A program made the translations under genes and the position numbers. Under the pieces are notes generated by a model, which was not told where the DNA came from, did no database searches, and worked only from the letters and a program-made list of their open reading frames with translations. Positions 42,538 to 53,100 of a stretch of 59,139 nucleotides of DNA are shown piece after piece. How positions within the stretch are numbered: the first letter of the stretch is position 1; every line of letters starts with the position of its first letter. Location of the stretch: the NCBI GenBank assembly GCA_944320195.1, contig CALUGP010000058.1, forward strand, positions 1-59,139. Reading direction: 5' to 3'. The stretch is from an uncultured Prevotella sp. Lineage in GTDB: Bacteria > Bacteroidota > Bacteroidia > Bacteroidales > Bacteroidaceae.

Positions 42538-44274
42538 TCACTCCTCCTGGGCGTCGTCGTCGCCCCCGTTCTCTTCTTGTTCCTTTGCGTCCTGCTTGTA
42601 AGTGCCGTCGAGAATGGCGCGGTATTCAGCCTCGTCGTTTATCAGCCGGCAGGCTTCCTTCACCTGCTTGTCGTAGTTGAGGCTGTTCTCCACGCCGCCG
42701 GCCTGGAAGTAATAGGCCGTGACGAGGTCGTTGGTTATTATCTGCTTGAGCACGTCGCGGTGCATGTCAAGGTCGCGCGCGATGTTGTGCTTCAGCTTCT
42801 TCTCCAGAGCCTCGAATTCGGCCTTGGCATCGTCGTAGTAGCCCTCGAACTCCACTATCTTCTTCAGCTGCTTCAGGGCTCGCTCGCTCTCGGGGTCGTA
42901 AGTGAAGCCGCATGCTATCACCCTCCGCTTGAACTCGTCGTAGTCTTCGTCTGAAAGCTCGAACTCGGCCGCCGGGGCTATCGTGGGGTGCTCGGCCATG
43001 TAGTCGATCTCGTAGTCGAGCAACACCTCGGTGGAGTCGAGTCCGCTCACCGTGAGGTAGTAGGCGATGTTCGGCAGCGAGTCGGGTTTCACCACAAGGT
43101 CGGGCTTTATGCCTCCTCCGTCGCGCACCTCGCGCCCTCCGGCCGTGCGGAACACCTTTGTAAGGCTGTCGGGCACGTGCTCCGTGTATCCTCCCCGGGC
43201 GTGGCGGTAGTTGATGGCCTGTATGCACCGGCCGCTGGGAATGTAGTACTTGCCCGTGGTAAGCTTAAGCTGCCCGTTGTAAGACAGGTCCACCGGCAGC
43301 TGCACAAGGCCCTTGCCGTAGGTGCGCGTGCCCAGGATGACGGCGCGGTCAAGGTCTTGCAGGCTGCCCGCCGTTATCTCGCTGGCGCTGGCCGACTCGC
43401 CGTTCACCAGCACGACGACGGGCATCACCGTGTCGATAGGCTCCACGGTGGTGGTGTAGTCGTGGTTGGCGCGCTTCAGCTTTCCGCGCGTCTTGACAAG
43501 CGTGAGTCCCTTGGGCACGAACATGTTGACAATCTGCACCGCCTCGGGCAGCGAGCCGCCGCCGTTGCCGCGCAGGTCGAGCACAAATCCCTTCATCCCC
43601 TCCTTCTTCATCTCGATGAACGCCCGGCGCACGTCCTTGGCGCAGCCCTCGGTGAAGCTCGTTAGGTTGAGGTAGCCGATGCCGTCCTTGTTGAGGCCGT
43701 AGTAGGTTATGGTGGGAGTCTCGACGGCGCGGCGCTTTATGCGCAGGCGCATCTCCTTGCCCGTCGACGGGCGCATTATCTTGAGCACGAACGTGGTGCC
43801 GGCGTCGCCCTTCAGGTGGGAGCTGACGTGCTGCACGTCCTTGTCGGTCATCACGGAGTCGTCTATCGCCAGTATGACGTCGCCCTTCCTCAGCCCCGCC
43901 TCGGCCGCCGGCGTGCCGGCGAACGGCTCGTCGATGACCACGCGGTCAAGCTTCTGGTTGTAGCGTATGATGGAACCTATGCCCACGTAGCGGCCCGTAA
44001 TCATCGTGCGCAGCTTGTTGACCTCGCTCTCGGGGTAGTAGACCGTGTACGGGTCGAGCGAGCGCAGCATCGAGTTTATCGCCGTGCCCACCGTCTCGTC
44101 GGCGTCGAGCGTGTCGACATACATCAAGTCAAGGTAACCGTAAATCTCGTTGAACACCTGCATGTTCTTGCCGACGTTGAAGTTGTGGTCGCTCCCCTCC
44201 TGCGCCGTAGACGCCGCCCAGGGCAGCATAAGCAGCAAGGCGGAAAGACAAATCCTTGTTCCAATCTTTGCCAT
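42538..44274 (-). CDS. S41 family C-terminal processing protease (second copy)
   Basis: A 578-residue periplasmic protease with a signal peptide (1-25, ending STAQ). The PDZ domain covers about 90-180 (VGIGSIIRYNQKLDRVVIDE, AGLRKGDVILAIDDS). The catalytic dyad is Ser296 in ESASASE and Lys321 in TYGKGLVQ, spaced 25 residues apart as in Tsp/CtpA. The C-terminal 150 residues are charged and helical, ending with a Glu/Asp-rich tail (EQEENGGDDDAQEE). It is only distantly similar to the S41 protease at 8.2 kb. A minus-strand TATCTTTG -7 element lies at 44323-44316. Confidence 0.93.
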   Translation of the reverse strand: MAKIGTRICLSALLLMLPWAASTAQEGSDHNFNVGKNMQVFNEIYGYLDLMYVDTLDADETVGTAINSMLRSLDPYTVYYPESEVNKLRTMITGRYVGIGSIIRYNQKLDRVVIDEPFAGTPAAEAGLRKGDVILAIDDSVMTDKDVQHVSSHLKGDAGTTFVLKIMRPSTGKEMRLRIKRRAVETPTITYYGLNKDGIGYLNLTSFTEGCAKDVRRAFIEMKKEGMKGFVLDLRGNGGGSLPEAVQIVNMFVPKGLTLVKTRGKLKRANHDYTTTVEPIDTVMPVVVLVNGESASASEITAGSLQDLDRAVILGTRTYGKGLVQLPVDLSYNGQLKLTTGKYYIPSGRCIQAINYRHARGGYTEHVPDSLTKVFRTAGGREVRDGGGIKPDLVVKPDSLPNIAYYLTVSGLDSTEVLLDYEIDYMAEHPTIAPAAEFELSDEDYDEFKRRVIACGFTYDPESERALKQLKKIVEFEGYYDDAKAEFEALEKKLKHNIARDLDMHRDVLKQIITNDLVTAYYFQAGGVENSLNYDKQVKEACRLINDEAEYRAILDGTYKQDAKEQEENGGDDDAQEE

Positions 44275-44404
44275 CAGTATTCTTTTCTATCGTGATACAT
44301 ATCAATATATATCTGCAAAGATAGCCTTTTACGGCCGTAAAACGCCCTATTCCGCAAGAAAATTATCGTATTTTGGCCGAAAATTCAATTTTTTAGCCAA
44401 AAAG

Positions 44405-44436
44405 TTTGGAGGTTTCAGAAAAACACACTACCTTTG
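44405..44436 (+). promoter_or_regulatory. promoter of tRNA-Asn
   Basis: TTTG (44405-44408) and TACCTTTG (44429-44436) are separated by 20 bp, a full match to the Bacteroidota promoter. The tRNA 5' end follows 28 bp after the -7 element. Confidence 0.75.
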
Positions 44437-44464
44437 CATCGCATTTGAGACATAATGCTTCACT

Positions 44465-44538
44465 GCTTCAATAGCTCAGTTGGTTAGAGCACCTGACTGT
44501 TAATCAGGGGGTCGTTGGTTCAAGCCCATCTTGAAGCG
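44465..44538 (+). tRNA. tRNA-Asn (GUU)
   Basis: A 74-nt cloverleaf: acceptor GCTTCAA/TTGAAGC, a D-arm with AGCTCAGTTGGTTAGAGC, anticodon stem CCTGA/TCAGG with loop CTGTTAA (anticodon GTT), and TTCAAGC T-loop. The 3' CCA is not encoded (GCAA follows the discriminator G). The T-stem GTTGG/CCATC has one U-U mismatch at its second pair. Confidence 0.93.
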
Positions 44539-44556
44539 CAACCTTAAAAGGTTGAT

Positions 44557-44603
44557 AAACAAAGAGTTACAGGTTTAGAGCCTGTAACTCTTTGTTTGTT
44601 TGT
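44557..44603 (+). terminator. intrinsic terminator of tRNA-Asn
   Basis: A 17-bp perfect stem (AAACAAAGAGTTACAGG with its complement CCTGTAACTCTTTGTTT), a 7-nt loop and a T-rich tail (TTTGTTTGTTTGT). Confidence 0.9.
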
Positions 44604-44605
44604 GC

Positions 44606-45155
44606 AACATCACGGAAAGCATAGAGGCACGGCGGCGCGATGTTTTTTGGCTGCGCAGTGGATGAAACATTATCGGGTGGAATTGTAAAGAAATGGTGCT
44701 TTTAATGAATTTTAACTTGCCGCATGTGTGTGGAATATCTGGAAAGGACTAACTTTGCAACCGATTAATTGATGTTTCGTTGGGATATAATGCGAATTCT
44801 TGTTCTTGACAATGTGACCAACACAGCTATTCGTGTATGCGGCAACGGCGTGTATTCCATGCCGAAGGGTTTGTCGTGTCCGCATCCTTTGCGGAAAAAC
44901 GCCGTGTGTGGGTCTGAGATTCCCTGTAACTGCCTGAAATTCAGTGGGGGAGGGGATTTTGTAGGAAAGATTTAAACTCGCGCACAGAAAGCAAAAAGCA
45001 TTTACTTCACAATAATTTTTTGTTTACCCTAACTCGCGTTGACAACTGCGGTGTTAGGGCTTTGCCGCATCCGCGCCGTTCTGCAAAGGACGGTGTGTGG
45101 TGTCGCTGTGCCCATGAAGTTTCTTTCTGATTTTTAACTGATAATTTATTAAGCA
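44606..45155 (+). other. 550-bp leader region of the repetitive surface lipoprotein
   Basis: No supported gene. A reading frame at 44769-44975 (68 codons) has no family features, and I do not call it. A TAACTTTG -7 element at 44750-44757 could start a transcript with a leader of about 400 nt. Two related segments with CCGCATCC hairpins (near 44875-44900 and 45068-45100, both followed by a CGGTGTGTGG / CGTGTGTGGG end) suggest a duplicated structured leader. The region is less GC-rich than its surroundings. Confidence 0.4.
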
Positions 45156-47623
45156 ATGAAAAGTAAGTTTCTTTTAAAGCAAAAAAGGGTGAATATGTGG
45201 AAACATGTTTTGTTGTCCATTGTATGCTCGGTGACTTTCTTGTCGTGCGACAATGAGTTGCACATGTTATTTCCAGAAGGACCTGCGGGAAAGTCTGCTT
45301 ATGAGGTTTGGGTAGAGGAAGTGCTCAACGGAACAATCGACTGGCCGGAGGACAGGACCGACGTAAACAATTTCTTTCTTTACCTGAAGGGTGAGGACGG
45401 AAAGAACGGAGCCGACGGGCAGAGCGCATACGAGTTGTGGCTGGCGGAAGTGGAGAAAGGATTGGAGAATCCCCCACAATCCGGGACACGAATGGCCGAA
45501 GGACCAGACGGACATGAGCGATTTTTGGTATTATCTGTCAGGAGCTGACGGCCAGAACGGCGTTACGCCTAACATCGGCGACAACGGCAACTGGTGGATT
45601 GGCGGCGAGGACACCGGCATTCCGGCCAAGGGCAAGGACGGCGCTGACGGCCAGGACGGCGCAACGCCTGTTATCGGCGAGAACGGCAACTGGTGGATTG
45701 GCGGCGTTGACACCGGTGTTCCTGCTACGGGCGCTGACGGCGAGGACGGCGCGACGCCTGAAATCGGCGAGAACGGCAACTGGTGGATTGACGGCGAGGA
45801 CACCGGCATTCCGGCCAAGGGTCAGGATGGCCAGGACGGTGAAGACGGCGATGACGGCGTTACGCCACACATCGGCGAGAACGGCAACTGGTGGATTGGC
45901 AACGTAGACACTGGTGTACCGGCCAAGGGCCAGGACGGCAAGCCGGGCGATGACGGCGCGACACCTGTTATCGGCGAGAACGGCAACTGGTGGATTGACG
46001 GCGTTGACACTGGCGTACCGGCCAAGGGCCAGGACGGCAAGCCGGGCGATGACGGACAAATGCCCGACATTACAATCGGCGAGAACGGCAACTGGTATAT
46101 TAACGGCGAAGACACCGGCGTACCGGCACAGGGTAAGGACGGCAATAACGGAGACGACGGCCAGCCCGGCGCTAACGGCCAGAGCGCATACGAGCTTTGG
46201 GTAGAGGAAGTGAAAGCCGGACGTGTGTACAAGAACGGCGAGCTGTGGCCTACAACCAGGACTACGGTGGCTGACTTCTGGGAGTTCCTGCGCGGCAACG
46301 ACGGCGCTGACGGCGAGCCCGGACAGGACGGCCAAGACGGCGCGACGATAGTGCTGGGCGCGCCCAACGTGATAATCCAGTACTACGGCGACCCTGACCT
46401 GAAAAGAGTATGTTGACTGGGAGGACGGCTCCGTCACCTATAAGATATACGACGCTTCAGGTAAAGTGGCTGAAGCCGGAACCCAAGTTAAGGGAATACC
46501 TGACTCAAAGAGCGTATACACGGTGGACGACGAAGGCTTCATCACCGTGCCCAAGGGCGACCTGCCTAAGGACAAGGCCTATGAGAACATAGCCGTGGAG
46601 GTGAAGATCGACGGCGAGGCCGACTTCAAGAGCTCGGCCACTAACACGATAGTGCCGGCCAAGATGCAGGTGCGCTTAGTCATCAATGAGGAAAAGACAC
46701 CGACCGTAGGCCTGTTCGGCACGGGCGAAGACCAGGCGAAGCCGTGCGTCAACTTATGGTTCAAGGTGCAGCGCAAGAAGCTGAACACCAGCGGCTCCGG
46801 CAGCTGGGAAGGCATTCCCGCAGCTCTTGGCAACACGCAGAAGACCGTGAAAATCTATGAGTACAAGGACGGCGTAAGCAACCCGACCACGGTGGCCACG
46901 CACACGCAGATAGAAGTGGCCGACGACGGAACGGGCCACAACTACGGCAACTGCAGGGTGCAGATAAAGCGCAAGTTCATTTACACTGACCTGAAATACC
47001 TTGACAAGACGAAGGTGGCTGACTCTGATGATTATTGGGGAGAATACAGTGCCGGCGCCTTCCGCTACGCCCGCATCGGCATTGAGGGATGCTACGGCGA
47101 GGCCATCATGCTCCAGTCGTACATCAAGCTCCTGCCCGCACAGTTTACTCCGACTATCAGCGAGATGACGCGCAGCGAACTATACGGCGACGGCAGCACC
47201 GGCGGTGTCGACGACTTGGTGAACCTTACCGGAACGCTGGACGTGTCGAAAGTCAAGAAGGAACTGTTCCTCGCGAGCGAATACAAGAAGGCGTCGAAAG
47301 TAGGAGGATTGGACGTTTACGAGCCTGTGGTGGGAAAAATTGACGAAGCAGGTGAGATATTCAAGATAAACTTCTCAAGCTCTACTACTTCCACTAATAT
47401 AATACAGTCGAAAGTAACAATAGACGGAGCGTTTACGGCCCGCGCCGTGAACTACCAATCAACGGTGGATTTGACCAACAACTCGTTGGCCAACTTCTAC
47501 AACCTGTCGCTTGGGAACATCTCAGGAGCTTCTGGCACGCTCTACCTGCGCGTCAACGGCACTTATGTCACAGCACCCGCAGGTTCGGAAAACGGCATCG
47601 AGATAAAGGTAAGTTCGAATTAA
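45156..47623 (+). pseudogene. collagen-like, NWW-repeat surface lipoprotein, split by two frameshifts
   Basis: Three adjacent reading frames join into one protein of about 821 residues if one C is removed from the CCCCC tract at 45471-45475 and one A from the AAAA tract at 46402-46405. The lipoprotein signal peptide ends at LSC. The N-terminal part holds two copies of a SAYExWxxEV...TDxxxFxxYLxGxDG module, and a third follows the repeats. Six units of 30-36 residues come between them, each with GENGNWWI, DTG(I/V)PA and collagen-like Gly-X-Y triplets (GQDGKPGDDG). The C-terminal 390 residues (from about 46406) have no recognised domain and are predicted mostly beta. It resembles adhesin or matrix-type surface proteins of Bacteroidota. 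The OmpA-family gene 24 bp downstream is probably a partner. The shifts may be true decay, phase variation or sequencing error. Confidence 0.75.
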
Positions 47624-47647
47624 GGTAAACCTAATAAATTCATTGAC

Positions 47648-48805
47648 ATGAAATTAAAATCACATATCAGCCTGTTTCTTCTCTTCGGCGTGCTGTCAGC
47701 CAATGCGCAAGAGCCGACAGTAGAAGAGAAGAAAGAGAAGAAGGCCTGGGAAGTGGGCGTAGGCGGAACTGTGTTCCAGTTCAGCCGTGTGGGTTTCAGC
47801 AACTTCAGCCAATTGGAGAGCGGTTATGCTTTCGACCTCACCCTGAACCACGCCGTATGGGGCGGCGGCATTTACGCCGCACGCGAGCTTAACAGGCATT
47901 TCTACCTTGACTTCCAGGGCAACGTAGGCATGACCAACAAGTCAATCAACGGCAAGCACAAGCTTCTCGCCATGGCGGGTCTCGGCCTGCAGTGGCGCCT
48001 GGGCGAATATTTCAAGTCCAGCTATGTGGACCCATACCTCCGCGCCGGTGTCAACTACATGTACAAGGACTTCCAGATTATATACGACGGCAGCGAAGGT
48101 CTGGCTCCTGACGAGATGCAGTGGGTCATGAGCAACTACGCCAACAAGGAAGGCCGCGACCGCAAGCACCTGGTGCCAATCTCATTGGGCGGAGGTGTAA
48201 ACTTCTGGCTGAACGACCGTTTCGGCATAGGCCTGCAGGCAGACTACCTGCTGATGCCCTATAAGAACGTGGCCAACTCGCTGCAAGGGTCGGCGCGCCT
48301 GATATGGCGCATCGGCGGAAAGTCGAAGAAGCCGGCCCCGGTAGTCAGCTATGTTGACCGCCCGGTTGAGAGGGTTGTCGAGAAAGTTGTCGAGAAGGTG
48401 GTGAAGGTGCCCGAGCAGAAGGTTGTCACGCAGACCATCAACGAGCTTTTCGAGCAGATATATTTTGACTTCGACAGCTATGAGATAACGGCCTATTCCG
48501 CCGAGACTCTTGACAAGATAGCCGAGATGCTGAAGCAAGACACGTCTGCTCGCTACCTCATTACCGGCCAGACTGACGCGTGCGGCTCCGACGCATACAA
48601 CCGCAACCTGTCTGAGGCGCGTGCCAAGGCCGTTGTCGATGCGCTGGTCAAGAGGGGATGCCCTGCCGGCATGATGAAATGGAGGGGCATTGGCAGCAGG
48701 ATATCCATCGTTGCGCCTTCTGCCGCCGACAACGCGCGCAGGGGCGACCGCAAGATAACTGTGGAGAAGATAGCCAATATGGATTATTGGAACGAGATTC
48801 CATGA
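47648..48805 (+). CDS. OmpA-family outer-membrane protein
   Basis: A 385-residue protein with a signal peptide (1-20, ending SANAQ). The N-terminal half looks like an eight-strand barrel (VGVGGTVFQFSRVGFSNFSQ, GGGIYAARELNRHFYLDFQG). A Val/Lys-rich linker follows (PVERVVEKVVEKVVKVPEQK). The OmpA C-terminal peptidoglycan-binding domain covers about 268-380 (IYFDFDSYEITAYSAETLDK, GQTDACGSDAYNRNLSEARA and NARRGDRKITV). It anchors the outer membrane to peptidoglycan. It starts 24 bp after the repetitive lipoprotein gene and is probably cotranscribed with it, which suggests a two-protein surface assembly. Confidence 0.93.
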   Translation: MKLKSHISLFLLFGVLSANAQEPTVEEKKEKKAWEVGVGGTVFQFSRVGFSNFSQLESGYAFDLTLNHAVWGGGIYAARELNRHFYLDFQGNVGMTNKSINGKHKLLAMAGLGLQWRLGEYFKSSYVDPYLRAGVNYMYKDFQIIYDGSEGLAPDEMQWVMSNYANKEGRDRKHLVPISLGGGVNFWLNDRFGIGLQADYLLMPYKNVANSLQGSARLIWRIGGKSKKPAPVVSYVDRPVERVVEKVVEKVVKVPEQKVVTQTINELFEQIYFDFDSYEITAYSAETLDKIAEMLKQDTSARYLITGQTDACGSDAYNRNLSEARAKAVVDALVKRGCPAGMMKWRGIGSRISIVAPSAADNARRGDRKITVEKIANMDYWNEIP

Positions 48806-49184
48806 CGTGACGTCATTGAGTTAGATAAAATTCAATTTACCCCCAATTGGTTGTTAGGCTTTGGTCTGATTGCGCGTTGATGCCGGGCGGATAGGTCTCC
48901 GTCTCATCGTAGGCGCGGCCCGCCGCGCCGTGACGTGGCGGAGAGCAAGATGCCGGCTGAAACGCGCAAGCAGACCGAAGAGTATGTGAAAAACGGGCGC
49001 GTTCAGGCATTACGCCCTGACGACGATTTGGGTTTAATGGCTTTTTATGCTGTAAAAGGCCGTCTTTTGCAAGCCAAAAGACGGCCTTTCGCATTGCGTT
49101 TTACGGCCTTTTGCAAAGGCATGCGGCGCACATTGCCTGCCATGGGGCGATGTGCGCCGTCCTTGTGTGGCGGCGATGTGCCGC
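48806..49184. repeat. convergent gap with R-family cluster (R12) and a 13-bp hairpin
   Basis: The gap separates the OmpA gene from metF (minus strand). An R cluster lies at about 49048-49117 (AAAAGGCCGTCTTTTGC, AAAAGACGGCCTTTCGC, TTTTACGGCCTTTTGC). A CGGCGCACATTGC / GCGATGTGCGCCG stem (49124-49136 with 49147-49159) lies past the metF stop and may end its transcript, although it lacks a T-run. The remaining 240 bases show nothing recognisable. Confidence 0.6.
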
Positions 49185-50099
49185 TCAGAAGCATTCTTTC
49201 AGTATTCCCACTATGTTGCGGGCCTTGCCCATCGTGTAGAAGTGCACCACCTGTGCGCCGTGCGCCAGCAGGTCCTTGCACTGCATGGTGCACCATTCCA
49301 TGCCCGTCATGTAGGCCTTCTCCTTGTCGTCGCCGGCCTTGGCCATGGCCTCCGTGAGCTCCACTGGTATGTCCAGCGAGAACGCCTCGGGCAGCATGGT
49401 CAGCTGCCTTGCGGTAGACAGTGGCTTCAGTCCCGGTATTATGGGCACGGTTATGCCCGCCTTGCGGCATTTGTCGACGAATCTGTAGTACACGTTGTTG
49501 TCGAAGAACATCTGCGTTATCACGTAGTCGGCTCCGGCGTCCACCTTTTTCTTCAGGTTGGCTATGTCCGTTTCGATGTTGGGAGCCTCGAAGTGTTTTT
49601 CCGGATAGCCGCCCACGCCGATTGAGAAGAAGTCGTCAAACCGCCTTATCGCGGCCACCAGCTCGCTTGCGTAGCGGTATCCGCCGGGCACGGGGGTGAA
49701 CCTTTTTTCGCCTACTATCGAGTCTCCGCGCAGCGCCATGACGTTGCTTATGCCCATGAAGCGCAGGTCGTGCAGCTCGCTGTCTATCTCTTCGGCTGAA
49801 GCTCCGCCGCAGATTATGTGGGGAACGGTCTCGATGTCGAACTCAGACATTATCGCTCCGCACACCGCCACTTCGCTTACGCGGTTGCGTACCAGGTGGC
49901 GCGAGTATGTGCCGTCGGCCTCCTGGCGGTATTCGTATTCGTCCCTGTGGCAGGTCACGTTGATGTATTTCGGGCTGAACTCCATGAACGGGCGTATCGA
50001 TTCCACGAGTTCCGCCTTGGTCAAGCCCTTCAGCGGCGGCACTATTTCAAGTGATGGGAAGGCCTGTCCGCCCTTTGCCAGTATTTCGCTTATCTTCAT
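49185..50099 (-). CDS. metF: 5,10-methylenetetrahydrofolate reductase
   Basis: A 304-residue FAD-dependent TIM-barrel enzyme that makes 5-methyl-THF for methionine synthesis. Typical segments: SLEIVPPLKGLTKAEL with the N-terminal catalytic Glu, PKYINVTCHRDEY, MALRGDSI (ALRGD), TDIANLKKKVDAGADYVITQ, and FFDNNVYYRFVDKCRKAGI. Length is usual for bacterial MetF. It lies 22 bp after metH on the same strand. The two genes form a compact methyl-transfer operon, since MetF supplies the methyl donor for MetH. Confidence 0.96.
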   Translation of the reverse strand: MKISEILAKGGQAFPSLEIVPPLKGLTKAELVESIRPFMEFSPKYINVTCHRDEYEYRQEADGTYSRHLVRNRVSEVAVCGAIMSEFDIETVPHIICGGASAEEIDSELHDLRFMGISNVMALRGDSIVGEKRFTPVPGGYRYASELVAAIRRFDDFFSIGVGGYPEKHFEAPNIETDIANLKKKVDAGADYVITQMFFDNNVYYRFVDKCRKAGITVPIIPGLKPLSTARQLTMLPEAFSLDIPVELTEAMAKAGDDKEKAYMTGMEWCTMQCKDLLAHGAQVVHFYTMGKARNIVGILKECF

Positions 50100-50121
50100 T
50101 TCGGTAATAATGTTTATGTTG

Positions 50122-53100
50122 TCATTCTTCCAGGTGTCCCAGGAAGTGGCGCGCCTCGTCGCCGCTCATGCCGCGGCGGGCGGCGTAGTCGTCGATTGTT
50201 TGTGGCGACACGCGGCGTATGTCGGGGTAGGCGGCGTGCTGGTGTATGAACATCAGTCCGCATATTGCAGCCTCGGGCTTCATCGCGCAGCTCTCGGTCA
50301 GGGTTATTCCCAGCTTCTCCGAGCCGGGCAGCAGCGCCAGTATGTCGCGTTTCAGCGTGTGGTCGGGACAGCTCGCATAGCCTGCCGCAGGCTTTGTCAG
50401 CCGCCATTCGCCGCTTAGCCGCAGGTCTTTCCTTGCCTTTTCGTCAATCCATGCCGACGCGGCTTCGGCCAGGGTGTTCATCACGGCGTGCTCCATTAGG
50501 CCGTCATAGTCGGCCGTAGGGGCTGCGGCTTGGGTCTGTCCGCCGTGCGTCTTGTCCACGCTTATGGCGAAGAAACCCACTGGCGACGTGAATCCGTAGT
50601 CCTTCGGCGCGGCGAAGTCGCACAGCGCAAGGCGTGCCTCGCGCCCGTCGTCGAGTCGCATCGGCCTTTCCTGGCGCATTGTCGGCAGTGTCTTCCACTC
50701 GCCTTTGCCGTCATAGAATAGTATGTCGTCGCCCTCGGAGCATGCGTCGCGCCACGCCGTGCATGCCATTATGCGGCATCCGTGGCTTTCTTCGAGCCTG
50801 CTTATCAGGGCTTCGGCCTCTTTTCTTAGTGCTGCCATTTCCTTTGAACCGGTGTCGGCTGTGCCCGCTTTCACGCCCCACGAGGTGTAGAACATCCTCC
50901 AGTCGAAGTAAGGCATCACGTCGCCGATGCTTATCTCCATCGGCCCGAAGCCTTCGGGAGCGGCCATGCGCAGGTAGCTGTCGGGACCGAACACATGCTT
51001 CGCCGCCGCTTCCACGGCTCCGCCTTCCGTCCTTGCGCCGCCGCCGGCCTTCGCCTTGGCGTTTTCTTTCAGGTAGATGGAGCGCAGCCTGTCTTGCGCC
51101 TCGTGCTCCTCAGCCTCGAACGAGGCCCTGTCGGCCATGCATCTCTTGGCCATTACGGCGGTGGCCGACGCATCTGCGCCGTAGAAAACGTGGCCGTAGA
51201 GCGGCGCGAGCTTCACCGCCGTGTGCAGAGCCGACGTCGTTGCGCCGCCTATGAACAGCGGTTTGGACATGCCCCTTGCCGCCATTTCGCGGCAAAGCTC
51301 CTCCATCTGGAAGAGCGATGGGGTTATCAGTCCGCTTGCCGCCACGATGTCCGCGTGTCTGTCTTGCGCCGCGTCGAGTATCTTTTCCTTGTCAACCATC
51401 ACGCCCAGGTCGGCCACTTCGAAGCCGTTGCATCCCAGGACGATGGCCGTTATGTTCTTTCCTATGTCGTGCACGTCGCCCTTCACCGTGGCAATCACCA
51501 CCTTGGGCCGTGCCGCCGGGTGTCCCTCTGGCGTGCCGCCGGGCGCGTCTGCCATGTATGGCTGCAGTATGTCAACGGCCTGTTTCATAACCTTTGCCGA
51601 CTTCACCACCTGCGGCAGGAACATCCGTCCGTCGCCGAAGAGGCTGCCCACGCGCTTCATTCCGTCCATCAGCGGCCCCTCTATTATGCTCACGGCATTG
51701 CCTTGCGTGGCCATGCAGGCCGCCAGGTCTTCGGCCAGCGTGTCCGTCTTGCCCTTTACAAGGTCTTCGGCCAGCCGCTCTTCGGGCGTTGCCGGGGCGG
51801 TGGGCGAGGGCGTTTCGCCGCCCGTCCTGTCCTCGGCGGCTTGCGCCTTGGCTCCGGCTATTTCGGCGGCCTTGGCTATGAGCCGCTCGGTCGCGCCCTC
51901 GTCGGTGTCGAATATCACGTCTTCGACGCAGCGCAGCAGGGTCGGCTCTATGTCGTCATATATCTGGAGCATGGCCGGGTTGACTATGGCCATGTCGAGT
52001 CCGGCCCTTATGGCGTGGTAGAGGAATGCCGAGTGCATGGCCTCGCGCACGGTGTTATTGCCGCGGAAGGCGAACGACAGGTTTGACACTCCGCCCGAGG
52101 TGAGCGCCCCGGGCAGGTTTTCCTTAATCCAGCTGACGGCCTTTATGAAGTCTACGGCATACCGGGCGTGCTCCTCTATGCCCGTGCCTATGGCCAGCAC
52201 GTTCACGTCGAAGATTATGTCGTGCGGCTGTATGCCGGCCTGCCGGGTAAGTAAGTGGTACGCGCGCGAGCATATTTCCGTCTTGCGTTCGTATGTGGTG
52301 GCCTGTCCCTTCTCGTCGAACGCCATCACCACCATGGCCGCGCCGAGGCGGCTTATCTCCCTTGCCTTGGCCAGGAAGGCGGCCTCGCCCTCCTTCAGGC
52401 TTATCGAGTTTACTATCGACTTGCCCTGCGCGTTCTTCAGTCCGGCCAGGATTGTGTCCCAGTGAGACGAGTCAATCATCAGCGCGGCGCGCGCCACGGC
52501 AGGGTCGCCCGATATGTGGCGGACGAACGTCTGCATCTCCTTTGGGCTGTCGAGCATGGCGTCGTCCATGTTGATGTCTATTATTTCGGCTCCGCCCTCT
52601 ATCTGTCCGGCGGCTATGCGCAGCCCCTCGGCGTAGTCGCCGGCGGCTATGAGGCGTGCGAACTTGCGCGAGCCGGCCACGTTGGTGCGCTCGCCCACGT
52701 TGGTGAAGTTGCGCGTCTTCAGGTCTATGTGCGCCGTCTCCAGTCCGCTGACGTCCAGCGGAGCCAGTCCGTAGCCCTCCGCCCGCGCCGTTGGCAGCGG
52801 TCTTGCGGCGAGCGGCTTCACGGTTTCGGCTATGGCGCGGATGTGCTCTGGCGTGGTGCCGCAGCATCCCCCGGCTATGTTGAGCAGCCCGTCGGCGGCC
52901 ATGCGCCTCATGGCTTGCGCCGTCTCGGCCGGTGTCTCGGCGTAGTTGCCAAGGCCGTCGGGCAGTCCGGCGTTGGGGTGGCAGCTCACGGGGCACCGCG
53001 CGAAGGAGGCCACTTCCTTTAGCATTGGGTACATCTCGTCGGCCCCCAGCGAGCAGTTCAGGCCGAATGCGGTGAGCGGATAGTGGCTCACCGACGTGTA

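Noticed and set aside
8221-44274. The two S41 proteases as a recent duplication
   Set aside because: They share only catalytic and PDZ motifs. Lengths, N-termini and C-terminal extensions differ throughout.
44465-44538. tRNA-Asn as an integration site for a genomic island
   Set aside because: There is no integrase gene next to it, and I saw no repeated 3' tRNA fragment downstream within the window.
44769-44975. 68-codon open frame between tRNA-Asn and the lipoprotein gene
   Set aside because: No ribosome site, domain or coding bias is evident, and it overlaps a region better read as a leader.
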